DNA from: Halicephalobus mephisto
Taxonomy: Eukaryota > Nematoda > Chromadorea > Rhabditida > Panagrolaimidae
Direction: 5' to 3'
Length of the DNA: 64,000 bases
Assembly: GCA_009193035.1 (NCBI GenBank)
Contig: SWDT01000015.1
Coordinates: forward strand, 62,001-126,000
Shown here: piece by piece, positions 11,830 through 22,979 of the stretch
How positions within the stretch are numbered: the stretch's first letter is position 1
Layout: every line of letters begins with the position of its first letter
The notes under the pieces: model-generated
Databases searched by the model: none
What the model was told of the DNA's origin: nothing
What the model saw: the letters and a program-made list of their open reading frames with translations, nothing else
Translations under genes and position numbers: made by a program

Positions 11830-13530
11830 GTAAAGTTGATTGGGAACTGATTTTGAGGTTTAGGTTCGGTTGAGCAAGTCTGGAATTCCCCTATTAAATT
11901 AAAACTTCCGGGTCTTGGCACGAAAAGTTGCAATAAAAATGATTAAAACAAAGGGGACTTTAAAGTAGCAAAGACATCTGTTTCTATTTTGCCCGCCACG
12001 TCATGAAGCCTAAAACTAAAAAATCTTAATAACGCCAAAGGGGGAGAGCACTCGGCATTTCAAAAAACAGACTGCAATAGAAGGCCCATGAATAATTCAT
12101 TTCTGGAGCCGCAGCAATTGACTGGCTTTATTTAACGCTTTTATTGCTCCCATTTTTCCAGAGGTAAATGAGAAATTACCAACGGCACTGATCAATGTTA
12201 AAAGAGCAAAAGTTATCAATAACAAATTGTCTCATGGAGAGAAGGACAGCTAAATTCATTAACGACGGTTAACTGCCAGATGCAGCTAGCCCCTTTATTG
12301 GAAACGAAGAAATTTAGCTGCTGGCAACTCCAGGGTTCATTAGCGTCAAGAGCGAACTGGAGGTAAACACAACGAAATGATGTCGACCACGATTAATTTT
12401 ACAATCCACATGAGTTCAAAAACGCACTTTTGTTCAAAACTGTATTTCAATCTTTTGTCTGGAAACTAATTTCGGTAATTAGACCTAGTGGAAAAGCAAT
12501 TCCAGCGGTTGTTACTGAATTCAAACAACAGGACTACAGGGACCCTCACCTCCGGTTACCTTGCCCCAAGAGAAGGATAGGGGGAGATTTTTAAAAATTC
12601 GATAATTTCGGACAAAATTTCAACTGGCAGCCAAAAAGAAAGCAGACATTGGGCTGGTCGGAAGCCGGAATGCCAGTCATGCTCTGAAGGCTTAGGCTTG
12701 GCAAGAACGGGCCGGCCATCCATCTCTTTCGGCGACGTGGAAAAAATGGCAAGGAACGACAGCCAGACTCGTTTGTGGCTTCTTCAGGAGAATTCCCGTC
12801 AAGCTCTGCTGATTTCCGAAGCACAAAGAAGCCGGGAACAAGGACCCATTCTTTCTTTTGTGTTCCGACAAGGCCAAACGTGGAAGGAAGCCAGATGGGG
12901 TCTTGCCAAGGAATTGGGTTCTTTGATGAGAAAATTGCTACAATATCGACTACTTTTTTCCTTGAATAAAATGTCTCTGCTGTTCCGATATCTCTAAAAA
13001 ACATTACTTCGATTGGAGAGTCGTAAATCCAATCAAGAATTGTTTTCTCTGTCGCTCAAGATGGTTCGGGATTGACCTCGAACAAAACTTTTCCCGAGGC
13101 GATTTGCATCCTGAGTTTTTCATTTTTTCTTGAAATTCCGGTATATTGGTGGAAACTTGTTTCTAAAACAAAACAAAGGTTAATTATTGCATTTATGAAA
13201 ATCCATAAAGTTATTCCGTTGCAGTCATCGGTTTTTAGAGATTTCGTATAATCTCATTGGTCACCAGGGCTTTGTCCCATTGCGTCTCGTTCTTTCTATC
13301 CCCTGAGGGTGGATGATAAGCTAATAAACAAAGAAAAGTAACCGGCAGTGACAATAGTGACCAGCTGATAAAGAACAAAGAAATGTACGCACAAGAAACT
13401 TTTAATTCCTGTTTATCATCCTGAATCAAGGATGGATTTCTAATTTCAAAAAACAAGTTACGCCTTAACGGATATGTGAGTTGCAGGCGGAGATGAACTA
13501 CAATGATTGAAGCTAATCCGCCCTTCTGCA
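11830..13530. other. Intergenic stretch, nothing recognised
   Basis: Contains long overlapping frames on both strands around 12590-13000 and 13235-13585, but neither has splice partners, family features or a credible start. No RNA gene seen. Confidence 0.35.
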
Positions 13531-13532
13531 GG

Positions 13533-13542
13533 TCTATAAAAG
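13533..13542 (+). promoter_or_regulatory. TATA box of the Arg/Gly/His peptide gene
   Basis: TCTATAAAAGCGG lies about 55 nt upstream of the ATG at 13591, consistent with a short leader. Confidence 0.5.
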
Positions 13543-13590
13543 CGGCGAGATTCTGGAGAAGAGCATCAGTCAACCAACTGAACAAGGAAA

Positions 13591-13926
13591 ATGAAGTTCC
13601 TCGCTTTGCTCGCCCTTCTCCTCGCCTTCGTCCTCGTTGTTGCCGCCTTCGAGCAGGACCAATCCAGCGACCTCGTTGAAGCCACCAACGACTTGACCGC
13701 TGTTGACGGAATCGTAAGTTTCATCAATGTCTAAAAGCTAAACGGTGGTTGATTCTTCCAGATCGATGACGAACACTCCATTGACAAGAGAGCCGCTCGC
13801 CGTGGAAGACGTGGACACCGCCGTGGACGTCGTGGACGCCGTGGACACCGCCGTGGACGCCGTGGACGTCGTGGACACCGCCGTGCTCGCAAGGGACGTC
13901 GTGCCCACAGACGCCACCGCGGTTAA
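13591..13926 (+). CDS. Secreted Arg/Gly/His tandem-repeat peptide precursor
   Basis: Two exons, 13591-13713 and 13762-13926, encode 95 residues; the intron is 48 nt. Residues 1-19 are a strong signal peptide. A short acidic pro-region (EQDQSSDLVE...DEHSIDKR) ends in a dibasic Lys-Arg, after which about 44 residues consist almost only of Arg, Gly and His in a repeat RRGRRGHRRG. The underlying 30-nt unit is nearly perfect. The plan of signal, acidic pro-segment, KR site and very cationic repeat resembles antimicrobial peptide precursors; nucleic-acid or polyanion binding, or an eggshell/cuticle role, are alternatives. There is a TATA box upstream and AATAAA near 14040. No family recognised. Confidence 0.8.
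13795..13905. repeat. In-frame 30-nt tandem repeat
   Basis: CGTGGACGTCGTGGACACCG-type units are repeated with small changes. The repeat leaves all three forward frames and one reverse frame open, which creates false overlapping frames rich in Val/Asp or Ser/Thr. Confidence 0.75.
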
Positions 13927-14259
13927 ATCCATGACCCTGTGATCCTGTAGGAACGCCATCTCCTCCAGTACAACTAAATAACCTTTGCTAGTTCTTGAAC
14001 ATCTCTGCAAAGTTTAATTTAACATCTCATTGCCTGTGCAATAAAAAAATCATTTTTATAATTTCGATAAACTACAGTGATGAATTTGAATCTACTGAAA
14101 TCTCGAATCATCAGGGCAACATATTCCGTACATGGCCTGTAGATTTCATCTTCAAAAACTGAAAGAAAACACTTCTTGTGACAAAACTTGATAAGAATTT
14201 CTTTTTCATTTTGCTGAGGTTGTTATTAGTTGACTTTATTTTCCTTTAGAAATTTCAAA

Positions 14260-14723
14260 ATGGCTGAGCATCTTGGTGTTGTTATACAGGGGGAAGCCCC
14301 GATGTCAGATTCAGAATCCGAATCTGAAGAAGTGATTCAACCTGTGCCTAAAGTTATTGCAAGAATTGCCGATAATAATGACTCTGAGGAGGAGAAAAGC
14401 GATACTGATGAACAAGAATCCGAGGTCGAAATCCCGGACAATGTTCACGAGGATTCTCCTGTAGTAGATCCAGTAGACGGTAAAAATTCGATTCTGAAAA
14501 AGTTGAACTTCCAACATTTTCAGATATCTCATTCAAGACAGAAGATTTAGAAGAGATTCCGATAACAACTCCCGAACACGACGCTATTCCAACAGGAAGC
14601 AAAAAACTACGCAAAATCGATCCTTCTAATCAGGATTTCAAAAACCAAAAGAAGTTCACTCAAGCACTTAGAGATCAACCAGGAATGATCAGAGTTCTCC
14701 CAGATTTTCCCCCCAAAAAATAA
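14260..14723 (+). CDS. Acidic disordered protein, unknown
   Basis: Exons 14260-14479 and 14524-14723 join in phase 1 and give 139 residues. The N-terminal half is acidic and Ser-rich (GEAPMSDSESESEE, then a DSEEEKSDTDEQESE tract); the end is basic (KKLRKIDPSNQDFK...QALRDQPGMIRVLPDFPPKK). The GEAPxSDSESE motif is also present in the N-terminal part of the RBR ligase that follows, so the two may share a binding motif or an origin. No membrane segment or known domain is visible. The Asp/Ser-flanked acidic clusters look like casein kinase 2 sites (inference). Confidence 0.65.
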
Positions 14724-15047
14724 TCCGCACATCTCAACATCATAATCGAAAATTGTTCTGGAAAGGACAAATATCTCGGATGCCTCCTTCAGCTACATCC
14801 ACGTTGCCCATTAGTTATTTGTGATGTCTCTTGTGAATCATTTAAAAAATAAATGTAGTATTGTTCTAGAACATAACTGTTATCATTCATCCAAAAAAGC
14901 AATTATTGATTCACCTTTATTGACTGATAAAATAATTTCCTTATGAAAAAAGGTTCTTCAGAGTGGCTCCATTTCATGATTTTAATTTTAAATTGTGATT
15001 AGTGTGTTACTATTCGCTCTGCTTGCTGCGCTGTTCATTTATAAAGA

Positions 15048-16589
15048 ATGAAGAAAGTAACTCCACAAGTTCTCCCAGGAACCGCTGAATATTCAGACAG
15101 CGAATATGAATCCGAATCGGATTCAAATGACCTTCAACCTTCTCAGGCAAATCAATTCGGGCCGGTTTCTGGTGAAGCTCCGCTTTCTGATTCCGAAAGT
15201 GAGGAAGAAACTGAAGCCAGTCCTATTTCATCGAAAAACACCTATGTTTCGTCATCCTCAATGAATAGATCAACAGCCCTCTGTGGTGTACAACAGGGAG
15301 AAATGCAATCTGACACGAAAAAAGGTAGGCTTCAAGCATTCGATTAATCAAAAAATTAATTTTAGTCAAACCCTCTGGCAACACTTTTAAAAACGTTATT
15401 AGACCGGGAATTGCTGTCAGTGATGATGAATCAGAAGTAGACGATCCGAAATCCTTACAACCTCATGAAAATGGCATACAACCAGGAACAGTGGAATCTG
15501 AGTCGGAGAATTCCGATTCTGAACCAGAACAGATAATCCACACAAAACCTTCTAAGTCTCATCCAACTTCGAATGTTTCTGCGGAAATGGCTTCTACTGA
15601 GAACATAGAAGTAGAATTTCAAGACTTTCTAACAAAAATGAGCAAAGATTGTTCAACTCCACCAGTTCAAAACCCACCCATAAAGGATACATTCAAGCTG
15701 CCTAGCGTCATACTTGACTCTTACCACCAGCAGCGTCTTCAACCGCACACCTATGAAAAGATGCTTAGAAAAAAAACTGAACGCATTTTAAAACATGATC
15801 CAATCACGTTTGTCTGTTGTGTCTGTACTGAAAACTACTACAAGACCGATCTGTACGGTAAATGTAGCGATGCGTTCAACAAAAGCAAAAATAACAAGAT
15901 TCACACAATTTGTCGACCATGCTTAATACAAGCTACATATCCCGAGAATGTAAGTCTAGACCAGCAAGGAAGAGGAGTCAGATGCCCCACCGGCGACTGT
16001 GATAACATTGTGTTGATTAGTGAAGTTCAAAATTTCATGGAAGAAAAACATAGAGAGCAGTTGATAGAGAGACTCGGCACTTTGTCAATTGCAGCCGCCG
16101 AACTTTCGGATTTCTACAGATGTCCGGATTGTAGCTACCCTGTGATTGCGGATAACGAAAAGCCCTTTTACGAGTGTCCTGAATGCAAACGATCAAATTG
16201 TAAGAATTGTGAGAGACCGTATGCTGGGGATCACGTAAACAGAACATGCCAGGAGTTGATCGAATACGAAGAACAGCAAGTCAAAAACAGAGCTGTGGCG
16301 TAATTTCCGTGCTTTTAATTCCTATCTAATTTAATTTTTTAGGGCGGCCAGAGTCGATGAAGTCGCCGTCCATCGTTGTCATCGATGCAATCTCCAGTTC
16401 GTCAAGGAAGGCGGCTGCAACAAGATGACCTGCAATTGTGGGGCAACGCAATGTTATCTTTGCAGAGCCAAAGACATAAACTACAACCACTTCGGAGAAA
16501 ACAAGCCTTGCCAGCTCTTCAGCGATGCCTATGCCATTGAAAATCATAGAATCGAGGAAGAACGCCGTCGCCAAGGGTTGAACGATTAA
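15048..16589 (+). CDS. RNF216-like: RBR-type E3 ubiquitin ligase, RNF216/TRIAD3-like
   Basis: Exons 15048-15324, 15366-16299 and 16343-16589 give 485 residues. Residues 1-190 are acidic and disordered. RING1 begins near residue 243 (CCVCTENYY...CRPCL...CPTGDCD), the in-between-RING follows (FYRCPDCSYPV...CPECKRSNCKNC), then RING2 (HRCHRCNLQFV...GGCNKMTCNCGATQCYLC) with the cysteine of GGCNKMTC in the place of the catalytic thioester Cys. Spacing and sequence fit RNF216 better than parkin or ARIH. RBR ligases pass ubiquitin through this Cys; human RNF216 makes K63 chains and acts in innate signalling and autophagy. The protein is shorter than human RNF216, lacking much of its N-terminus. The end is 97 nt from the convergent PRXL2A-like gene. 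Confidence 0.85.
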
Positions 16590-16686
16590 GGCCTTTACTT
16601 TCAGTTTACAGTGAGTTCATAAATGTTTCACAAATAATGTATTTGTAACCCCGTTAAATAAACAATATACATGCCTACGTTTTTTC

Positions 16687-17363
16687 TTAATGAAGTTTTT
16701 TGATAGCATCCAAGACATCTTGAACATTAACAGCATCTCCCCAATCCTTCTCCAAATGGGCAAACACCATTTCATTCTTGTCGATGAGGTACACACCTCC
16801 GAGAAGTCTTCCTTCACCTTCCAAGTTCCCAGGAACATTACGGGAGTTGTATCCATTGATGTAGGTTCGAAGACGGAGGAAACCCATCCACATAGGAAGC
16901 CATCGTTCTTGAGGACCGTAGAATGTTCTCTGGAAAAACACGTTTAATCTGATCATTTGGACAACGAACAAACCTCAGTATCAAAGTACACGTCCCCTTT
17001 GAGAAATGGCTTGAATTGATCGGCTCCTTGATATTCATGAACTACTCCAATCAGTTGAACACCAGCGGCATCGAGTTTGTCTTTGATGGCACTCAATTCA
17101 CTGGCTTCTTTCCTGCAGAATGTGCATCCAGGTCGTCTGACAGCCATGACAAGAGTAGGTCCTTTGTCGAAAATCTCCTGGGCTTGAATTGGCTTTCCAG
17201 AAAGGGCATCCTTCTCCGAGTTCAACTTGATCAGTTTTGCCTTCGCTAAATGGGCGACTGTCGGGACCACATCTCCAATAGTGTATCTTGTGGGAATATT
17301 CGCGTAGAATACAGCTCCAAGAACAGCCGAAACAGCTCCATAACCAAGAAATCCTCCAATCAT
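16687..17363 (-). CDS. PRXL2A-like: Peroxiredoxin-like 2A (FAM213A/PRXL2A) homologue
   Basis: Exons 17363-16974 and 16929-16687 give 210 residues. A hydrophobic N-terminus (GYGAVSAVLGAVFYANIP) precedes a thioredoxin-like fold with MAVRRPGCTFCRKEASEL, carrying the CxxC redox pair, then FLKGDVYFDTE, FYGPQ, RLRTYINGYN, NLEGEGRLLGGVYL and a C-terminal helix. These match PRXL2A segments in order. The family has peroxiredoxin-like antioxidant activity with the CxxC as the redox centre. TTTTAG lies 8 nt before the ATG, so the mRNA is probably trans-spliced or has a 5' leader intron. Length is close to the human protein (229). Confidence 0.9.
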
Positions 17364-17371
17364 GTTGAAAT

Positions 17372-18387
17372 CTAAAACCGAGTCAATCATACAAAATCAC
17401 CCAGATACTTTAGATTATTCCAAAAACTACTACAAGCACAAATTAAAGTAATAATACCACAAAAATGATGAGAAAAGGATGACGAAAGAAAAAAGTACGC
17501 ACAATAATAAACAAAAACAACTCGGTCGTTCGCTCTGAGAGAAGCGAGTCCAACGGACATGAAAAGGAAAAAGTCGGTCCGCAAGAGCGAAAACACCAAT
17601 GGAACACGTTTTTTACTGCAGTGTCCTGCAAAACCCATCTATCTACTTTAACTTTCACAATTCAGTGTTGAACTTTCGAATTACTGGAGTCATCCAGATG
17701 TCTATTTCTGTGTTCAAAAAATTAAGATCTTCAATAAAACTATTGTAATTTCATATAAAATAATAAAAATTAAGAAATGAAGTAGAAAAACAATTAATGT
17801 CCAACATCACTATACCTCCAAATTTGAATTAATATGTGCATTATAATTACGATCTTTGATATCAAGGAATCGAAATTCGTTTGGAAACTGTTAAGATTTT
17901 AAATGTTTATTATTTTCTTAACAAAATTCTGATGTGGGAAATATGTAGAAATATTCAATAAGCAATGTTGTCTTTTGAAATTTGATTTTATTTCGCGTAT
18001 TATGTTTTTCAAATTTCAATAGGTTATTTTATCTTTCTTTTTCCTTAAGTACTTTAACCCCAACCTCAGTCATTATGTTCGAAATGTCAGATAATGTAAA
18101 AAACTCCAAGTTTTCATTCCACCGATATCGGAGAAAACAAAACACTACAATCAACTTTGTGAAAATCACAAGGTTGAAATTCTATAATCAAGGGTTTTCG
18201 TCAATCTCATCAATCTCTCCGCATTGATTCTTCATCATATCGTAGTATCATCCATTTATTAACTACTTTCATTAATTGAGCAAAGGAAAACGAGTAAACC
18301 CTTACTAAGGTCACAATCTGACAAAAGACGAAAAATAGCACCTTTTTACCAGTATTTTGTCAGAGTTCAAACTGAACTTCTTTGTGG
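17372..18387. other. Intergenic stretch, nothing recognised
   Basis: Frames at 17387-17658 (minus) and 17982-18227 (plus) lack splice partners or family features. AT-rich; probably the upstream region of the PRXL2A-like gene and the 3' flank of the Pez gene. Confidence 0.35.
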
Positions 18388-21300
18388 CTAGATGAGTCTT
18401 GATCGTTGAAGATAAGTCAAAACTGATTCGTAGGCAAACTTGTACTGATTAACGTTCTTGATGAGATTAGCTCGTTGTTGTCTAAGTAGTCTGAGTAATT
18501 TGGCAATTTCGACGTTGATGTTGTTCTCGATACAGTGCACGACCAGCTCCACCAGGACGAAGAGTCCGGAGACCGCTGATCCGTCCAGACAATGGACTAT
18601 TATCGGACCTTGCTGATCCGCAGGTTCTGCTCTGAAGATCGCAGACCCATTGGAGGAGTTTGACGAAGCCGATATGGCTGACGCTTCCGACTGATTCGAA
18701 CTCGTCGACTGTTGGGCACTGCTCGATGTCAGTGTCAGTTTTTTCTTCCATCGGCTGCCGTGCTCCACAGATTGACTTCTGATTCTGTTCGTGACATCCA
18801 TCAAAGTGGATCTTGTGATAGATTTCGATCTCGACCGGGAGTTCCGTCTAGAGTTAGCCATGCTCGAAGACACAAAGACTCCAGAATCCGCATCCCTCAT
18901 CCTCTCGTTCTCAATGTGACGTTTCACTGAGTTCACAGCATCAATAAAGCCTGAAGGCAAAATTTAAGACCGAAACAACGATGAATCAACTTACCTAAGA
19001 AGGTCTCAATGCTGGCGGGAACCCCATCAATGTCCTTCTTGAATCCAGTGAAATTCAGATGGTAGATGATCCTCTTTTCGCCGCTGGATGAGTATTTCAG
19101 AGAAATAATCGTAGTCGTCATCCCTTTGGCGACAGTAACCGATCGCTGACGAACCGAGAATCCTCCAATCGATAACTTTTCATGAGCTTTGGTCGGCCAA
19201 TACATCGGGGAATCACTAGCTTCAGAAACCCGAGCTTCACTCATGGCGACAACTATTCTGGAACCAGATTCCCAAATCATCTGGTAAAAGTCCTCAACAG
19301 TTGCCTTCAGTGGATTTTGAGTGAGGATATATCGGAAAAGCCTGTCAGCGATCGGAACCTGGACGTTGGAGGCGTTGATGTAGCCATCATTGTTCTTCTT
19401 CGTTGGATGGAGCATCACTCGGGTGTCTTCATAGGGGAGCACAGCCTTGTGTCGGTTCCTCCCTTGATTCTCAGGGAGTTGACTCGTTGAAGCCCCGGCC
19501 GAGATCCTCTTCTGAGGAATCGAAGCATACTCAACCTCGAGGATCTGAGGCACACTAAGTTTGGAGGTCAGCATCTTGATTGTTTCATCATTGGTCCTCG
19601 TTTGAAATTCAACGTTTTCTTGGCCTTTTGAGAGCTTTTTCTCATCCGTCGGCCTCAAGAAATCCGGTCTTCCATTGAGGACAACTCCGTTGACAAGTAC
19701 GTGACGTGAGTTCATTTCAGATCCAGTGCTAGTCTTATCAAAGCTTAACTGGGATCTATCTGGCAATCCTCCAGATGATGGGGTCGAGACCGGGGAATAA
19801 TTCTGAAAAAATTCAGTCAAACTCTCCAGAGAAGAGACGTGGATTGGGAACGTGTAATTAGAAAAGATAAAATCAAAGAATGAACAACATTCCAAACATC
19901 CAGGATCCAATAATTCAGCGGAATTCCACCATCACTAAGAAAAATAAAAACATTATTTTTTGCAAAAATGAAAAGTTTAAAAAACAGGAGTCAGAATAAT
20001 CTCCCAAAAAGCCGTTTTCACCTGAATACAATCTCAAAATCCAACCAGAATTTTAAAACACAATGGACGAGGAATGCTGAAAGAGTCAGAAATGGACATT
20101 CACGTCGAATTCAGACCGCTAATTATAATCCAGAAAATCGAAATTGGGGGTCTAATTCGAGTTCGCAAATAAAGTACAAAAAATTCTTCAGAAATCGATT
20201 TCAAAAAAGTCTTAATTGTCGGATTAAATCCAAAAAGTCGTAAAAACTATTCCATACAGAACCAATCAAAAAACAGATCGGTTTCACTGACTCAGAAATC
20301 GTCAAACTTTTTTGAATTTCTTGAACGTAAACAGTCCGTCGCAAACAAGAATCGGAAATGCAAATCATGTTCTAGTTTTTTAGTCACAACATTTAAAACA
20401 AAGTTTAGACTAATCCTTGTATAACTTTCGTAACCTGAAAGATCAATAAACTTTTCGAAAACGCTAAGATCAGCTTAAAAAACATTTTAAACAATCTCCA
20501 AAGGATAGTCCCTACTAGAAGATCCATGAAATGTGGGAAAGACAAATAAAAATTTCCAATTCAGAACAGTGACCAACGTTACGATACATTCGTTCTTATT
20601 AATTTGTACAGCAAAGTCACTCGAAAACCTTGTTGGACCTGAAGACGACTGCGCTCAAGATCACACTTGACAAACTACATTACTGCATCCCAGGGAAAGT
20701 AGGGTTTCCTAAAGCTAGTTCGCGAACCGTTAACATAGTGCTAAAAGTCTCTTCTTCCCATACAAATGGTTTCGAGATGAAAAGAAAAAGACATTCGGCA
20801 ATCCTTTAGGCTCCAAACCATAAGACAAAAACTGAAAACTTTTTGCTTTTTTCTTAAGCCAGGATCGAACCCACAAAAATTCCGCCTCAATTTCAGATGG
20901 ATGAGAACAAAGTTGATTAATTCACAATGCAAATAAAGATTACAAAGTCAATACACTAACCTCGTCAATGGATCTTCCCGGAGAAGATATAGGGGATTCT
21001 GGAGGAGGTTTCAGTCCCGCCAAGATCGTTTGGAGATTTTCCAATGGAGGTCGGATTGCTCCGTTCACCTGGATTCTAGAAGAGGCATTCGATATTTGTC
21101 TGCTTACTGTGGAACTCTGAGGCACCGGGTAAGTGATCTGTTGACCTGGTGGTCGGGAAACCGACGAAGCCACGACTTTGCCTTGAGAGAACTGATTCCT
21201 TTGGATAAGGTTCGGAGTGGAATGGTACTTGAGGAAGAGGTCAGGAGTGGAATAAGAAGATGACAAAGTTTCCTGGACCTGCGATTCACTATATAAACAA

Positions 21301-22961
21301 ATATAACTGACGTAACATACCTGGAAGCGTCCATTCAGCCGTTTCCCCACTCCCCCAAGAGGGGCCTTGTTGACCACATGGTTGGAAGTATACCGAGAAT
21401 TGGAGGAAATGGTGTGAATTTCAGGAGAGCTTCCGATCTTCCTAGCTGCTTTCTTCTCCGACAACAGTTGTCTAAGAATCCGGTGTTCGACATCTCTGGC
21501 ATCAAAGGGCAGAATAATCGGAGGTGGAAGAGGCTGTCCTGGAGATAACAATTGATGCGGAATGGAGGGAGTGGATATACTTGGGGGCAATGGAGTCATG
21601 TTGAAGTTGATCGGATTGGCTTCGGAAACACTGCCTCTGATGGAGTAGGCTTGCTGAAGGGAGTGGGAGTCATGGATGGAGGAGTTCATGAATGGATTAC
21701 TCGTGGCTCTCGTCAGGACGGAAGAGGACGATGGAGGACATTGAGAGCAGATAGATCCCGTAGTTCCCAAGTCAATTGAATTCGTCGTTCTGGTTGATGG
21801 GACCTAAAGTAAAAGTAAAGGGTAATTTGAGAAAGAAAACTTGCCTCCGCGAAAGATAGTTTCGTGAGAGTCGTGGGAGCTGCATTGAAGTTCTTGACTC
21901 CGAATTGCAAGTTCCTCAACACATGCGGGACAGATTTGTGGACAACGGCTTCATTCATCGCAAATTTCAACTGCCAAGCCAAGACTAATCCGACGTACTT
22001 GGCCATCTCAGCATCTTCCAACATGAAAACCGACGTGGATCCATCCAAGCACTTGATCAACAGATTTCTCTTCTGAGCGAGAATCTCCCGAATCTCCTCA
22101 AATTTGTAATACAACGTTGGACGATGGTACCTTTTGACAATGATCGAATCAGGTCTATATCCCAACTTGATCTCTGTGGATTCGTCGTCCTTGGCATTAA
22201 ACAGTTCTTCTCCGTAACCGTCATTCTGAATGACTTCATAGATGTACTCAATCGCAGCGACTCCAGATTCCTTCCCATTGTGCCGTTCATAAGCAGTTAA
22301 AATCCTCAGGAGGAAATCATCCACGAATTGGATTGAACGAGACAGTTGCTAAATAACAACTGATATCAACTTAAAACATAAGAACCTACAGGTGGCAGGA
22401 GCGGGATCGATCGAAGGAAATCCAAGCTGTGGATCGTGGGTTCGTAATCCCCATGCTCGACTTGGAGACTCAAAGCCGCCAAGTGAATGAACATTTCAAC
22501 ATCAAAATTGTACTTCCCAGCAACGACATCGTGTTTCAAGAGGGTGTAGTAGAAGGACCTAAACAAATAATCAAATTACGAAATTGATTTGTAAAAGCAG
22601 TCAACCTGGCAATGGGGTCGTGAAGAGCAAAAACATTCGGGGTGTGGAAGAGGATTCCCAACTGGACTTGTCTGGGTTTGCAGGCAAATTTGTCCAGTTG
22701 CTTCTTCAAGGGTTTATCCGGCTCGAGCCATTTCCACATCCGGTTGTCGGGATCGTTACATCTCATCTGGTACTTGAGTCCGAAGACCTCCAACTGCTTC
22801 AGATTCAGCTTCTGTCTCAGATACTCGAGACAGTCCCTCGAGGTGGAGTCACTGTCGAGGGTACACTGAACCAGGGAGCAATCCCCCACATAAACAGTCA
22901 AGACGAAAATGTCCTGCGAAAGCTCATAACGACCCGATCGTTTTCCCCAAAAGATTTTCAT
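18388..22961 (-). CDS. PTPN14/21-like: FERM protein tyrosine phosphatase of the Pez (PTPN14/21) family, catalytically dead
   Basis: Seven exons: 22961-22606, 22558-22390, 22348-21845, 21803-21321, 21278-20961, 19802-18995, 18950-18388; all phases agree and give 1066 residues. A FERM domain covers about 1-340 (DIFVLTVYVGDCSLVQCTL, KPLKKQLDKFACKP, VEHGDYEP). A Pro/Ser-rich linker spans about 345-670. The C-terminal PTP domain ends QYKFAYESVLTYLQRSRLI, matching the unusual Pez C-terminus. The signature loop reads HCLDGSAVSG (18565-18594), so the Cys (about residue 1000) remains but the essential Arg is replaced by Val, and the WPD loop is also lost (KDIDGVP). A Ser-rich insert of about 95 residues precedes the loop. 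It should act as a cortical scaffold, perhaps in Hippo/Yap control. The fourth exon is preceded by a GC-AG intron; intron 5 is unusually long (1,158 nt). Confidence 0.88.
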
Positions 22962-22979
22962 CTTTACAGCAATATCAAC

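Noticed and set aside
12590..13004. 137-codon minus-strand frame with an overlapping 99-codon plus frame
   Set aside because: Both strands open together, no family features and no consistent exon joins.
13738..14010. Ser/Thr-rich minus frame and Val/Asp-rich plus frame over the peptide gene
   Set aside because: They are by-products of the 30-nt repeat in the real frame.
19805..19920. Upstream extension of the long Pez exon
   Set aside because: Reading it as exon gives no in-frame acceptor (the nearest leads straight to TGA), while TTTTTTCAG at 19803-19811 joins in phase 0.
20850..20880. tRNA-like B box (GGTTCGATCCTGG on the minus strand)
   Set aside because: The T-stem does not pair properly and no A box or acceptor stem could be found.
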